This document shows positions 1 through 6,743 of a stretch of 53,331 nt of DNA, piece after piece. The DNA is taken from positions 1-53,331 of the IMG/VR virus record IMGVR_UViG_3300022690_001247. One strand, written 5' to 3'. How positions within the stretch are numbered: the first letter of the stretch is position 1; each line of letters begins with the position of its first letter. The notes beneath the pieces were generated by a model. That model had not been told where the DNA came from. It saw only the letters and a list, made by a program, of their open reading frames with translations, and searched no databases. This DNA comes from a virus. Both the position numbers and the translations under genes were made by a program.

Positions 1-55
1 TTACATATGTTACAAAGCTGTTACCTAGCACTTCTATTTTATGTCCTTGTTTCAT
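1..55 (-). CDS. thyX: ThyX, 5' end only (duplicate of the 53242 start)
   Basis: This is the first 18 codons of flavin-dependent thymidylate synthase, cut by the window edge. The complete gene is at 52565-53242 on the minus strand. The ATG (complement of 53-55) follows a GAGGAG ribosome-binding site and lies inside the 3' end of the DUF3310 gene, so the two genes overlap by 17 bases. Confidence 0.9.
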   Translation of the reverse strand, partial: MKQGHKIEVLGNSFVTYV

Positions 56-144
56 TTTCTAACTCCTCAATTTCATTTTTTATATTATAAATAGATTTTT
101 GAATGTCTTCAGTAAATACCCCATCAAAATCCTCACCCCAGACA
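1..144. repeat. Terminal direct repeat (left copy)
   Basis: The first 144 bases are identical to the last 144 (53188-53331). The repeat begins inside thyX and ends inside the DUF3310 gene, so it has no coding boundary of its own. That fits the overlap left when a circular or circularly permuted molecule is assembled. A true short terminal repeat of virion DNA is less likely but cannot be excluded from sequence alone. Confidence 0.97.
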
Positions 145-452
145 TTATATATAGCAGCTTTAATATATTTTGATTTTATATGATCTAATTCCACAGGACC
201 ATATACACCAGATTTTATCTTATGTGATGAATAAAATAACTTACCTTGTTCATTTAATTCCATATTACTTATTTGTCTTTCTAGATACCAGATAGCTTTT
301 TCTAAATCCTGTCCAGGATTTCCTTTATCTTTATATCGCCACATATATTTAACCGCAGTTGCAATGTTAAAAGGCCAGTTTTCAATAAACTCAATACACT
401 GAACTTTACCTTGTGCATAATACTCTGGATTTATTGGATCAGAATTTTCCAT
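39..452 (-). CDS. DUF3310 family protein
   Basis: A 137-residue protein. Its N-terminal half matches the DUF3310 pattern common in phage early regions: INPEYY, then CIEFIENW, FNIATAVKYMWRYKDKG and DLEKAIWYLERQI. Some phage annotations call this family a nucleotide kinase, but no P-loop is visible here and the biochemical role is unproven. The C-terminal half is charged and predicted helical. A near-perfect AGGAGG lies upstream of the ATG. The 3' end contains the start of thyX, which suggests translational coupling to nucleotide metabolism. Confidence 0.85.
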   Translation of the reverse strand: MENSDPINPEYYAQGKVQCIEFIENWPFNIATAVKYMWRYKDKGNPGQDLEKAIWYLERQISNMELNEQGKLFYSSHKIKSGVYGPVELDHIKSKYIKAAIYNVWGEDFDGVFTEDIQKSIYNIKNEIEELENETRT

Positions 453-463
453 AATTAACCTCC

Positions 464-601
464 TTAATTTACATATATTACTTTTTTCTCTTCTGTTACT
501 TTAAATTTATCAAGTTTATATATCTTTTGTAAAGCATATTCAATGTGTTCTATAGTTCTCTCTTCCATACTTTCAATCTTTACAAAAATATGATTTTTCA
601 T
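464..601 (-). CDS. Small hypothetical protein (45 aa)
   Basis: A 45-residue ORF rich in Lys and Glu (MKNHIFVKIESMEERT at the start). It fills the gap between the SLOG gene and DUF3310. An AGAGG ribosome-binding site lies about 4 bases before the ATG, and the stop is directly followed by the AGGAGG of the next gene. No family is recognised. The strict packing with its neighbours is the main evidence that it is real. Confidence 0.6.
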   Translation of the reverse strand: MKNHIFVKIESMEERTIEHIEYALQKIYKLDKFKVTEEKKVIYVN

Positions 602-602
602 T

Positions 603-938
603 TTACCTCTTATCAATTATAATTAAGTTATATTTTTTAGCCATTTGAGACATGTTTTTAGTCCCTTTACCCCCTGGAAATAAAATAACCCTGTCCGCAT
701 ACTTAGCCATATTTTCATTTCTAATAGGTCCTGCTGCTTTACTATATTTAATCCAGTCGGCTTTAAATGTTGTAACTGGTATTTCGGATATTTCACGCCC
801 GAAGAATTTACCACACTCATCAACGCCGCTTGCACCGCCATTAACAACCTCTGTGATTTTTGGGTTTAAATAGACTAAGAATTTATAATCATCTGGTTTT
901 AGCCAGTAATCTCTGCCACCTGCGATAATAGTTTTCAT
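603..938 (-). CDS. SLOG-fold nucleotide-binding protein (DUF2493/YspA-like)
   Basis: A 111-residue protein that matches the DUF2493 (YspA-like SLOG) family over its whole length: MKTIIAGGRDY at the N terminus, VNGGASGVDECG (nucleotide-binding loop), FKADWIKYSKAAGPIRNENM and VILFPGGKGTKNM. SLOG domains bind nucleotides or nucleotide-derived ligands; the ligand here is unknown. A longer reading frame begins at 1010, but the start at 938 is preferred because its ATG overlaps the stop of the tiny membrane gene 935-1066 in an ATGA arrangement, and the family begins at this Met. It is coupled to two micro-membrane proteins upstream. Confidence 0.85.
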   Translation of the reverse strand: MKTIIAGGRDYWLKPDDYKFLVYLNPKITEVVNGGASGVDECGKFFGREISEIPVTTFKADWIKYSKAAGPIRNENMAKYADRVILFPGGKGTKNMSQMAKKYNLIIIDKR

Positions 939-1066
939 ATCGCGAAATATATTATTAAAAACAATGCCCCAAACAAAACTAGGATGCCTACCAATATATA
1001 CATAAGACATCCGGAGGCTTCATCTAATGACTTTTTTGCTATGCCTCTTATTTCTTTATCTATCAT
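935..1066 (-). CDS. Single-pass micro-membrane protein (43 aa)
   Basis: A 43-residue protein. A charged N-terminal 18 residues (MIDKEIRGIAKKSLDEAS) is followed by one strong hydrophobic segment, about residues 20-43 (CLMYILVGILVLFGALFLII). Its ATG overlaps the stop of the 27-residue gene upstream, and its TGA overlaps the ATG of the SLOG gene. The ATGA overlap at both ends is good evidence of a translated, coupled gene. No family is recognised. Confidence 0.65.
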   Translation of the reverse strand: MIDKEIRGIAKKSLDEASGCLMYILVGILVLFGALFLIIYFAI

Positions 1067-1146
1067 GTTATCCACCATATCCCTATTGTTACTAGAATTA
1101 TTAGTATAGCTATAATTATTAACTGTATTGTCATTTTTAAATTCAT
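1063..1146 (-). CDS. Micro-membrane protein (27 aa)
   Basis: A 27-residue peptide that is almost entirely one transmembrane segment (MNLKMTIQLIIIAILIILVT, then GIWWIT). AAAGGAG lies 5 bases before the ATG, and the stop overlaps the start of the next gene as ATGA. It heads the trio with 935-1066 and the SLOG gene. No family can be assigned at this length. Confidence 0.6.
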   Translation of the reverse strand: MNLKMTIQLIIIAILIILVTIGIWWIT

Positions 1147-1160
1147 AGTTGCTCCTTTGT

Positions 1161-1397
1161 TTAATCTGGAAATTTACTACTATTATTAATTCCCCATTCT
1201 CTCATATCTTTAGCACATTCACGAGCTTTAAATACTTTAGAAGGATCACAATTAACTAATTCAGCAAAACTAGCCCAAGCTTCAATTAATATTGGAGATA
1301 GTTTATCTTGTGCCCTTAATACAAATATCGGCTCATTTTCTTCAGCTTTATTTAAGCATGAATTAGGGTTTGCAATTTCAAGTTTTTTTAATCCCAT
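1161..1397 (-). CDS. Conserved phage early protein, unknown function (78 aa)
   Basis: A 78-residue soluble protein. The core FVLRAQDKLSPILIEAWASFAEL resembles a motif I have seen in many small phage proteins (FVLRAQD.L.P). No catalytic motif is visible. GAGGAG lies about 5 bases before the ATG, and the gene is 2 bases from the stop of the upstream gene. Confidence 0.7.
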   Translation of the reverse strand: MGLKKLEIANPNSCLNKAEENEPIFVLRAQDKLSPILIEAWASFAELVNCDPSKVFKARECAKDMREWGINNSSKFPD

Positions 1398-1399
1398 TT

Positions 1400-1681
1400 T
1401 TACTCCTCTATTAGTGCGTGTAATTTTTTTAGTTCGCCTTGAATAAGTGTTTCAGATATAGACATGTAGGGTGCAGGTGCCCAAAGTAATTCGGTTTTTG
1501 CCTGTTCGTCTACCATTTTTTTTATCTTGTCTAATTTATCATGTAGTTCAACCATACTATCATATAAATCTTTTATAAAAAGAGAGGTTAGCTCCTGTTC
1601 TCCAGCGACTGAAAAAGCTTCTGGATCTTCACTCTCAGCTTTACAGATCCATTCTTTTTGTAATTCTCTTAAACTCAGCAT
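1400..1681 (-). CDS. Hypothetical protein (93 aa)
   Basis: A 93-residue acidic, mostly helical protein with a central stretch (VELHDKLDKIKKMVDEQ) that could form a short coiled coil. Its start overlaps the 3' end of the Lar-like gene by 7 bases, so it is probably translated by coupling. No family is recognised. Confidence 0.6.
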   Translation of the reverse strand: MLSLRELQKEWICKAESEDPEAFSVAGEQELTSLFIKDLYDSMVELHDKLDKIKKMVDEQAKTELLWAPAPYMSISETLIQGELKKLHALIEE

Positions 1682-1869
1682 TTAAAACCCCGATTCCATT
1701 TAATAATTGCTTCACTTTTAATATCACTCTCTGGTCCTTGCGCTTTACAAGTAAGACAAATAACATAACTTCCGATATGTTGTAAAGTGTAAACCTGTAA
1801 TCCATCTACTAACCGATTTTCTTTACAAAAAGGACACGGTTTTAATTTAGATTGGAATAATTTTGTCAT
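1675..1869 (-). CDS. Lar-like restriction-alleviation zinc ribbon protein
   Basis: A 64-residue protein of the Lar type: LKPCPFCKEN near the N terminus, a second pair VICLTCKAQGP, and the C-terminal (A)IIKWNRG signature. The two Cys pairs would form one zinc ribbon. The Rac-prophage Lar protein alleviates type I restriction, but most phage relatives are untested, so anti-restriction activity here is inference. It shares the leftward block with a DNA adenine methyltransferase (5882-6421), which suits the same purpose. Confidence 0.75.
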   Translation of the reverse strand: MTKLFQSKLKPCPFCKENRLVDGLQVYTLQHIGSYVICLTCKAQGPESDIKSEAIIKWNRGFKC

Positions 1870-2264
1870 TCAAAACCCACTGTCTTATATACAATCTCAC
1901 CTATTTTTAATAAAGCTAATTGTTCTTTAGTAATCTCTACTGTTGTTGAATCCCCTATACCATAAGACCCAAATGTCCATTGCTTGTATGGCTCATAGGC
2001 ATTCATATATTCTTTTATATACATATAATTTTGAAAACAATCTCCACTATGTTTTATACATAAGAATAAATCTCCTTTTTTTAATCTGCCTTCTAAAAAA
2101 CAGTCTCCTATTCTTACGGTTTTTGGATCGGTTATTCTCCAAAGTTTTCCTACAAGACCATCAATACGGTGCTCACCTCTTCCACAAGGAGAAGTCTGAA
2201 CAAATGTATGATCACCATAAAATTCTTGTTCAATTTCTTTAAATACATTTTTTATATTTTTCAT
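1866..2264 (-). CDS. Hypothetical protein (132 aa)
   Basis: A 132-residue protein beginning MKNIKNVFKEIEQEFYGDHT. A longer frame opens at 2306, but the start at 2264 is preferred because a GGAGG sits 10 bases upstream, inside the last codons of the neighbouring gene, and overlap is avoided. The middle (GLVGKLWRITDPKTVRIGDCFL) looks like beta structure. Four Cys and several His residues are spread without a clear zinc pattern. Function unknown. Confidence 0.6.
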   Translation of the reverse strand: MKNIKNVFKEIEQEFYGDHTFVQTSPCGRGEHRIDGLVGKLWRITDPKTVRIGDCFLEGRLKKGDLFLCIKHSGDCFQNYMYIKEYMNAYEPYKQWTFGSYGIGDSTTVEITKEQLALLKIGEIVYKTVGFE

Positions 2265-2268
2265 ATAA

Positions 2269-2502
2269 TTAAAACCTCCATACATATTTAACACCACGGC
2301 CGTCAATAAAAAAGCCTTTAAGTAAGCCTATAGAAAATACTTCAGCACCTAATAATTTTAGATCATAATCATCTCGTCTAAAACCGTATCCGTAAGTTAT
2401 TATTCCAGAGATCATTAGGCTCCAACTAGAGTTTGAGGGTTTGGAGAAACTATCCCCAGTCAATAGTATGACTGTCAAAATGAGAACAACCAGGTTTTTC
2501 AA
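2269..2502 (-). CDS. Putative secreted or membrane-anchored small protein (77 aa)
   Basis: A 77-residue protein that starts with TTG. The first 20 residues (MKNLVVLILTVILLTGDSFS) resemble a signal peptide or N-terminal anchor, and a second, weaker hydrophobic stretch follows around residues 28-36. The TTG is supported by a strong GAGGGGG 6 bases upstream. The gene overlaps the end of the 174-residue gene by 53 bases in another frame, an unusually large overlap for this block. Confidence 0.5.
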   Translation of the reverse strand: MKNLVVLILTVILLTGDSFSKPSNSSWSLMISGIITYGYGFRRDDYDLKLLGAEVFSIGLLKGFFIDGRGVKYVWRF

Positions 2503-2974
2503 TTTTAACCCCCTCTATTATTAATGCTGTAACTTGTCTAATCATTACATTTTCACGGTCTACATTATCGAAGTCACTCCATTGTGTTAATATTACTATA
2601 GACCTTTCTTGCAGGAATCCTAGAATCTTAGATGTTTTATTCCAGTTATTAATTAATATAGTTCCTATTTCAGGCTTCATTTGTTTAACTTCTTTGGTTT
2701 TAATAGGTATGTTTTTTACGTCTCCAATATTAATTGGTATATCAGAGGGTTGTGTTACAATAGAACTCAAGATATTATCAGAACCCATAGTATAGATAGG
2801 TAAAGAGAAAGCCCTGCATATATTTTTAAAGTCTTCGGAAACAGGTGAGCCGGTTAAGCTGTGTTCGTTATATGAAATAAACCAGGAATTTAAAATCTCT
2901 TGATTCACATAATCTATATCATAAATTACAGATAAGGTATACTTTTGTAATGTAGTTATATCTTCTATTTTCAT
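2450..2974 (-). CDS. Hypothetical protein (174 aa)
   Basis: A 174-residue protein that I do not recognise. The N-terminal third is helical (MKIEDITTLQKYTLSVIYDI). A Pro/Ile-rich linker (QPSDIPINIGDVKNIPIKTK) leads to a beta-rich C-terminal part (PEIGTILINNWNKTSKILGF). AAGGAG precedes the ATG, and the start overlaps the stop of the upstream gene. It is among the longest genes of the leftward block. Confidence 0.65.
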   Translation of the reverse strand: MKIEDITTLQKYTLSVIYDIDYVNQEILNSWFISYNEHSLTGSPVSEDFKNICRAFSLPIYTMGSDNILSSIVTQPSDIPINIGDVKNIPIKTKEVKQMKPEIGTILINNWNKTSKILGFLQERSIVILTQWSDFDNVDRENVMIRQVTALIIEGVKIEKPGCSHFDSHTIDWG

Positions 2975-3186
2975 TTTTTCTCCTTGTTGTAAACAGCCGA
3001 AACGCTTTTTCTAACAGCTTCAATATAGTTTAAACTTACAATTTTAGTATCTTCTTGTCCCTTTCTATAATTTATCCAGACTTCTTTTTGTAAACCTCTA
3101 GGAACCATTTCCCAGTGTTTCAAACACATATGAAATTTAGGCAGTATTTCTACTTGACAACCTACTGCATGACATACATGCTTCAC
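2971..3186 (-). CDS. Small zinc-binding phage protein (71 aa)
   Basis: A 71-residue protein with a pattern I recognise from many phages: CHAVGCQVEILPKFHMCLKHWEMVP, then LQKEVWINYRKGQ. Three Cys and several His (HVCHAVGC...HMCLKH) could bind one zinc ion. The ATGA overlap at each end couples it to its neighbours. The family is conserved but uncharacterised. Confidence 0.7.
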   Translation of the reverse strand: MKHVCHAVGCQVEILPKFHMCLKHWEMVPRGLQKEVWINYRKGQEDTKIVSLNYIEAVRKSVSAVYNKEKK

Positions 3187-3473
3187 TTTATAACTCCAAT
3201 ATTGCGAAATATAATATCAAACTTACCGGTTTCGAAGTTCTTTTTTATTTGCTTAACCTGATCTCTGTTCAATACATCATTTTCATTATCAAATATCGGG
3301 TGTCTGGGGTTCATTATGTATATTAGTGTTGCATAAATCTCATTTTTTACAGCTATATTCTGCCACCCTTCCTTTAATTTAATGTAATCTTTTACTAACT
3401 GATATTTATCAATCTGGTATAACTTTTGTTCCAGTGCGTTCATGCGAACTTCATTTACTTTATTGTTATTCAT
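3183..3473 (-). CDS. Hypothetical protein (96 aa)
   Basis: A 96-residue basic, soluble protein with a helical N-terminal half (NALEQKLYQIDKYQLVKDYI). It overlaps both neighbours by 4 bases (ATGA). No motif or family is recognised. A Met at residue 11 is an alternative start. Confidence 0.6.
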   Translation of the reverse strand: MNNNKVNEVRMNALEQKLYQIDKYQLVKDYIKLKEGWQNIAVKNEIYATLIYIMNPRHPIFDNENDVLNRDQVKQIKKNFETGKFDIIFRNIGVIK

Positions 3474-3688
3474 AATGATTCCTTTATTCGATATATTAGT
3501 AAAAATATTAACCCCAACGCCAATAAAGTTATATAAGTTTGAAGAATATAATATTCTGTATTTGGTACAGGTGATCCTTTGGATATTACTTTTGATAATT
3601 TTCTTTCAAAATCTACTAGTAAAGTACATAAGACTGCTAAAATTAAAATAGCTCCTATAAATACACTTAGTTCTTTACTTTCCAACAT
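3470..3688 (-). CDS. Two-helix membrane protein (72 aa)
   Basis: A 72-residue protein with two predicted transmembrane helices, about residues 8-25 (SVFIGAILILAVLCTLLV) and 47-66 (ILQTYITLLALGLIFLLIYR). A charged loop (DFERKLSKVISKG) separates them. The helical-hairpin layout would suit a holin, but its position in the early block argues against that. It overlaps the gene on each side. Function unknown. Confidence 0.6.
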   Translation of the reverse strand: MLESKELSVFIGAILILAVLCTLLVDFERKLSKVISKGSPVPNTEYYILQTYITLLALGLIFLLIYRIKESL

Positions 3689-3944
3689 AACTGCCCTCTT
3701 CTATAACTTTAAACCGGCCCGCTGGAACTAAAATACAATCTACTTCAGTTATTCCGATGGGCGTTTCCTGGTGATGGATTATTACGATACATACACTGGA
3801 AAGTGTATCAACTATATATTCTAAATGATATTTGGGTTTAGTGATTTTTATCTCTTCAGATTTTCGAAAAAATAAAGTAATAACTATGATAATAAGTATA
3901 CCTACAGCCGTTAACCATATACCTTTTTCTAAAGTTTGATTCAC
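3675..3944 (-). CDS. Single-pass membrane protein (89 aa)
   Basis: An 89-residue protein with one N-terminal membrane segment, about residues 9-27 (IWLTAVGILIIIVITLFF). A basic stop-transfer motif (RKSEEIKITKPK) and a 50-residue beta-rich soluble domain follow. It overlaps the next membrane-protein gene by 14 bases. The two adjacent membrane genes may act together, but no family is recognised. Confidence 0.6.
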   Translation of the reverse strand: MNQTLEKGIWLTAVGILIIIVITLFFRKSEEIKITKPKYHLEYIVDTLSSVCIVIIHHQETPIGITEVDCILVPAGRFKVIEEGSYVGK

Positions 3945-4234
3945 ATTAACCTCTCATGTTTTGAAACTTGCTCAACTATATACTCCTGGTCTAGCTTAAT
4001 CATTACTCTTCTAAACGAACTCAAAAGTTTTACTCTAAATTTGTATTGAACGTAATTTGGCTGGCTATGGGTGTCTACTAAATTATCTAAGTTTTGAAAA
4101 AATGCGTGTACTGCAATTACTTCAATTAATCTTGCAAACCGGGCGTACCCTGCAATTGTAACCATTCTATCTTCAGGGTTATATTTTAGTACTACTGTCT
4201 CGTCATCTAGTGAGATTTTATATTTTTCTATCAT
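3941..4234 (-). CDS. Hypothetical protein (97 aa)
   Basis: A 97-residue soluble protein (MIEKYKISLDDETVVLKYNP at the start). The start at 4234 rather than 4264 is chosen because the ATG then overlaps the upstream stop as ATGA, the rule in this block. The N-terminal third looks like beta strands and the rest helical. No family is recognised. Confidence 0.6.
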   Translation of the reverse strand: MIEKYKISLDDETVVLKYNPEDRMVTIAGYARFARLIEVIAVHAFFQNLDNLVDTHSQPNYVQYKFRVKLLSSFRRVMIKLDQEYIVEQVSKHERLM

Positions 4235-4416
4235 GATTTTAATTCCTTTTCCAGTGTGTTGCACGCGTCCCTTATAATTTCTATGTTCCCCAGTGCTAAT
4301 TTTTTATGAATTTGTACACCTTCAAAACTTGCTAAATTATCGATAGTATCTAAACAAGTTTCCAGTTCATTCACAAAAAATTTTAAGTGGGTTATTTCTT
4401 TGTGGGACTGAATCAT
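4231..4416 (-). CDS. Hypothetical protein (61 aa)
   Basis: A 61-residue helical, acidic protein (MIQSHKEITHLKFFVNELET). The ATG overlaps the upstream TAA by one base (TAATG), and the stop overlaps the next start. No family is recognised. Confidence 0.55.
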   Translation of the reverse strand: MIQSHKEITHLKFFVNELETCLDTIDNLASFEGVQIHKKLALGNIEIIRDACNTLEKELKS

Positions 4417-4583
4417 TATTGATTTTCTCCCACATAGGTTTCTATTGCGTAGAGAAGGTTTTGATATATAGTAGTTTCAATATTTGATTCTATAATATCG
4501 TCATCTACTATTGCTTTTTTTAGGATGATCAATAATGCGTCTGCTTCATCTTCTGTTAATTGTAAACGCACCCAGTTCATCAT
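4416..4583 (-). CDS. Hypothetical protein (55 aa)
   Basis: A 55-residue acidic protein (MMNWVRLQLTEDEADALLII). Tandem ATG codons overlap the upstream stop, and GGAGG lies about 8 bases before the first of them. The sequence L.L..DEA.ALL.IL is a pattern often seen in small phage proteins. Function unknown. Confidence 0.6.
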   Translation of the reverse strand: MMNWVRLQLTEDEADALLIILKKAIVDDDIIESNIETTIYQNLLYAIETYVGENQ

Positions 4584-4765
4584 CTCAAATCCTCCGGGAC
4601 CTTATTCAAAGCTTGAATCGTTTGGTTTAAAACCTCGAATATCCCTTTTGTGTCGACTAAAGTATAATGCATAATAGCCCAATTTACCTGACTTTTTAAA
4701 GCAGCATATTTCTTTTCAATTGTTGTGCAATCAGCGAAAAGTTGTTCTGGTAAAATTTCGCTCAT
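4580..4765 (-). CDS. Hypothetical protein (61 aa)
   Basis: A 61-residue helical protein (MSEILPEQLFADCTTIEKKY). It overlaps both neighbours by 4 bases and is coupled to them. No motif recognised. Confidence 0.55.
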   Translation of the reverse strand: MSEILPEQLFADCTTIEKKYAALKSQVNWAIMHYTLVDTKGIFEVLNQTIQALNKVPEDLR

Positions 4766-5103
4766 GTCAAACTCTCCGGTACCTTGCCGTCTTTAGTAAG
4801 AGGTTTCCATTCTTCAATTGGAAATCCATTTCCAATATCAAATTCATCATGACTATTATGAATTAATAATTTCCCATCTTGGCCAAATTTTCCAGTAGAA
4901 ATTTTTGGATACCAACTTTTATGGCTTGGGTATTTAACCATCACCACCGTACCATTTGGGGGAGCCTCTCTATGTTTATAATGTAAGTTATATCTTTCTG
5001 CTTCAGCTATTAAATTGTTTGGCATTTCTGATTTTCTGAAGGGGCTTAAAATCATTAAAATTATAGATTCCAAAGCTTCAATTTTCATCTGTTTTGTAAC
5101 CAT
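4762..5103 (-). CDS. Hypothetical protein (113 aa)
   Basis: A 113-residue protein (MVTKQMKIEALESIILMILS). The start at 5103 is preferred over 5130 because it forms a TAATG overlap with the upstream stop. The C-terminal half (PNGTVVMVKYPSHKSWYPKI ... FPIEEWKPL) looks like a small beta-barrel. No family is recognised. Confidence 0.55.
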   Translation of the reverse strand: MVTKQMKIEALESIILMILSPFRKSEMPNNLIAEAERYNLHYKHREAPPNGTVVMVKYPSHKSWYPKISTGKFGQDGKLLIHNSHDEFDIGNGFPIEEWKPLTKDGKVPESLT

Positions 5104-5351
5104 TATCTCACCCTCATAGGTACGTGACATCTAGGGCACGGTTTCCAGCCCGCGCCTAGCTTTTTAATAAAGACGTTGCCTTTTTTAGCTTTTCCGGTTT
5201 CATCTGTGAATACTGTAGTATAATTTTTATGACCTATACGAAACTGAACTCCACAATAATCTTCGTATAGAGAATCCTGATGAGTGCCTACACACAGGGC
5301 TAACTCACCCTGGTCTGTCTGGTAATATTCGTCAACTTTAAATTTAAGCAT
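5103..5351 (-). CDS. Hypothetical protein with C-terminal CxxC (82 aa)
   Basis: An 82-residue beta-rich protein (MLKFKVDEYYQTDQGELALC) that ends with WKPCPRCHVPMRVR. The single CPRC pair could bind zinc with His or with a second subunit. Unknown function. Confidence 0.55.
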   Translation of the reverse strand: MLKFKVDEYYQTDQGELALCVGTHQDSLYEDYCGVQFRIGHKNYTTVFTDETGKAKKGNVFIKKLGAGWKPCPRCHVPMRVR

Positions 5352-5363
5352 TTTTGAGTCCTT

Positions 5364-5513
5364 TTAGTGTAAGTCGTATTGCCAATTATGCATTCGATCA
5401 CAGCGTGCACATGTATACTCTCCAAATTTAGATCGGTGATTTTCATGAGCCCCTGTCTCTAACCAGTCATGGCCTCTTAAAAAACAGTAAACTTTTATTA
5501 AAAATTTAATCAT
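5364..5513 (-). CDS. Small zinc-finger-like protein (49 aa)
   Basis: A 49-residue protein with the layout CFLRGHDWLE near the N terminus, then YTCARCDRMHNW. The CxxC pair with nearby His/Cys residues resembles the small CxxC phage proteins that have an HDW motif. GGGAGTG upstream of the ATG is a plausible ribosome-binding site. The start lies 2 bases from the end of the upstream gene. Confidence 0.6.
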   Translation of the reverse strand: MIKFLIKVYCFLRGHDWLETGAHENHRSKFGEYTCARCDRMHNWQYDLH

Positions 5514-5514
5514 C

Positions 5515-5811
5515 TTAATTCACTCCCCGAACCCAGTAACCGGGTAGTTCCGGGGTCTTGTCTACATTGTTTAAGGCGTTGTAAAAGGTGTTAATTTCAT
5601 TCGCCGCATAAGTATTTTTGTCAGTGATTGCAGCGTTATACATGGCTTTCCAGCTTTCCAGCGGGTTTTCAGGGACTACCCAACAGTCGTTAATCTCTTC
5701 GTACTCGTTATCTAACTTAGATCCGGGATTTTTTACGGCCAACTCCCCTAAGTAATCCCAGGCTTCTTCAATTGTGTACTCTATACCTTCGATTGTGATT
5801 TTCGTTTCCAT
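5515..5811 (-). CDS. Hypothetical acidic protein (98 aa)
   Basis: A 98-residue acidic protein (METKITIEGIEYTIEEAWDY). The start at 5811 is preferred over the in-frame ATG at 5838. The former has AAGGAAACGAA in front of it, while the latter lies only 7 bases from the -10 box of a strong promoter and would have no leader. It is the first gene of the transcript from that promoter, so it should be abundantly made early. No family is recognised. Confidence 0.65.
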   Translation of the reverse strand: METKITIEGIEYTIEEAWDYLGELAVKNPGSKLDNEYEEINDCWVVPENPLESWKAMYNAAITDKNTYAANEINTFYNALNNVDKTPELPGYWVRGVN

Positions 5812-5844
5812 TTCGTTTCCTTTTGTTAACTCATCCATATTCTT

Positions 5845-5873
5845 ATAATACTACAAAATAATACGTTTGTCAA
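5845..5873 (-). promoter_or_regulatory. Sigma70-type early promoter (leftward)
   Basis: On the minus strand a perfect -35 box TTGACA (complement of 5868-5873) is followed by a 17-base spacer and a -10 box TATTAT (complement of 5845-5850, one mismatch to TATAAT). Transcription would start near 5838 and read the leftward genes from 5811 down towards thyX. The preceding 36 bases hold no gene. Confidence 0.75.
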
Positions 5874-5881
5874 CAAAATAA

Positions 5882-6421
5882 TTAATTATTTTTAATCCTT
5901 TCGAGTAATCTTGGGAAAGGTTCAGTTCTCCAGTCCCAAATATGAAACCATTTCTCCGCGGTGTATTTTTCAGGATTAAAATAAATTGAGATCATGCAGT
6001 CTTTTGGATAAACGTCCTTACAGCCTTTAAATTTTAGGCGACCTTTTAGAGCTACCATGACAGCTTTTTCGTAAACCCAATCATAAACCCAATTTGCAGA
6101 ACATAATGGTGTCAACATAACAGTTTGAGCACCTAATAAGCTTTCAATATAGCACTGTTGAGCCCATCCATGACTTATTTCCTTAAATGGTGGGTTTAGC
6201 CAGTTCCATTTTTTCTTAGGCCAGTCACGGACTAAAGCCCCGTCCCCATCATTCTCTGGAGAAAAAAAGTTCAGACATTTTTTATTTCCAGCGTGGGCGG
6301 CTAAATCGAATTGAAAATTAAAACGGTTACTTATAATTTTAAAGAAATCATCAGGAGTTTCGTAATCCTGTTTTGTTTGATTTTTATCCCGTGGTCTGGT
6401 TGCGTTGGGTTTAGATACCAT
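5882..6421 (-). CDS. DNA N6-adenine methyltransferase (Dam-like, phage type)
   Basis: A 179-residue protein of the phage Dam family. It has ETPDDFF (residues 21-27), FDLAAHAGNKK (38-48) and the catalytic motif IV NPPF (76-79) within WNWLNPPFKEISHGW. The enzyme transfers a methyl group from S-adenosylmethionine to adenine, usually to protect phage DNA from restriction or to regulate it. The start at 6421 is chosen because it gives a TAATG overlap with the upstream gene; a longer frame from 6445 would lie inside that gene. The recognition site cannot be read from sequence. Confidence 0.88.
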   Translation of the reverse strand: MVSKPNATRPRDKNQTKQDYETPDDFFKIISNRFNFQFDLAAHAGNKKCLNFFSPENDGDGALVRDWPKKKWNWLNPPFKEISHGWAQQCYIESLLGAQTVMLTPLCSANWVYDWVYEKAVMVALKGRLKFKGCKDVYPKDCMISIYFNPEKYTAEKWFHIWDWRTEPFPRLLERIKNN

Positions 6422-6579
6422 TACGCGTTCTCCAGCGGGCACCAATCGGGGATTTTGGTGGAATTTGGAATGGGCGTTAATTTAAGATTACACAAATCCG
6501 GGTTCAAAGGAAATGGGTCCGTTCGCATATACGGACAATGCTCACAATCCTCAATTACTTCGGGTAGGGTTTTAGACAT
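6421..6579 (-). CDS. Small Cys-rich phage protein (52 aa)
   Basis: A 52-residue protein with DCEHCPYM, a later Cys (PDLCNLKLTP) and a conserved-looking C terminus IPDWCPLENA. Four Cys residues probably bind zinc. The family (C..CPY ... IPDWCPL) is common in phages and uncharacterised. Tandem ATG codons at 6582 and 6579 overlap the upstream stop, and GGGGGTGA serves as ribosome-binding site. Confidence 0.65.
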   Translation of the reverse strand: MSKTLPEVIEDCEHCPYMRTDPFPLNPDLCNLKLTPIPNSTKIPDWCPLENA

Positions 6580-6740
6580 CATTCACCCCCACATTTATGG
6601 ATAGGATCTAAATTTTCTATTTTTGCTCTGACTTCCTCTAATTGTCTGGCCGGTCCGTAAATCAAAAAGAAATCCCCATTCAAACTGTCAATTTTATCTA
6701 ACAATTTTTTTTCTTTAGCCTTTAATTCTTCTATTCCCAT
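6579..6740 (-). CDS. Small hypothetical protein with C-terminal PIHKCG (53 aa)
   Basis: A 53-residue protein. The N-terminal helix (MGIEELKAKEKKLLDKIDSL) is charged, and the C terminus DPIHKCGGE is nearly the same as NPIHKCGSDK in the gene at 7610. The DNA coding for this end is an identical 20-base repeat at 6588-6607 and 7622-7641. Function unknown. Confidence 0.6.
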   Translation of the reverse strand: MGIEELKAKEKKLLDKIDSLNGDFFLIYGPARQLEEVRAKIENLDPIHKCGGE

Positions 6741-6743
6741 GAT

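Noticed and set aside
3470-3688. Class II holin in the early block
   Set aside because: Two helices alone are not diagnostic, the gene lies in the early leftward unit, and no endolysin is nearby.
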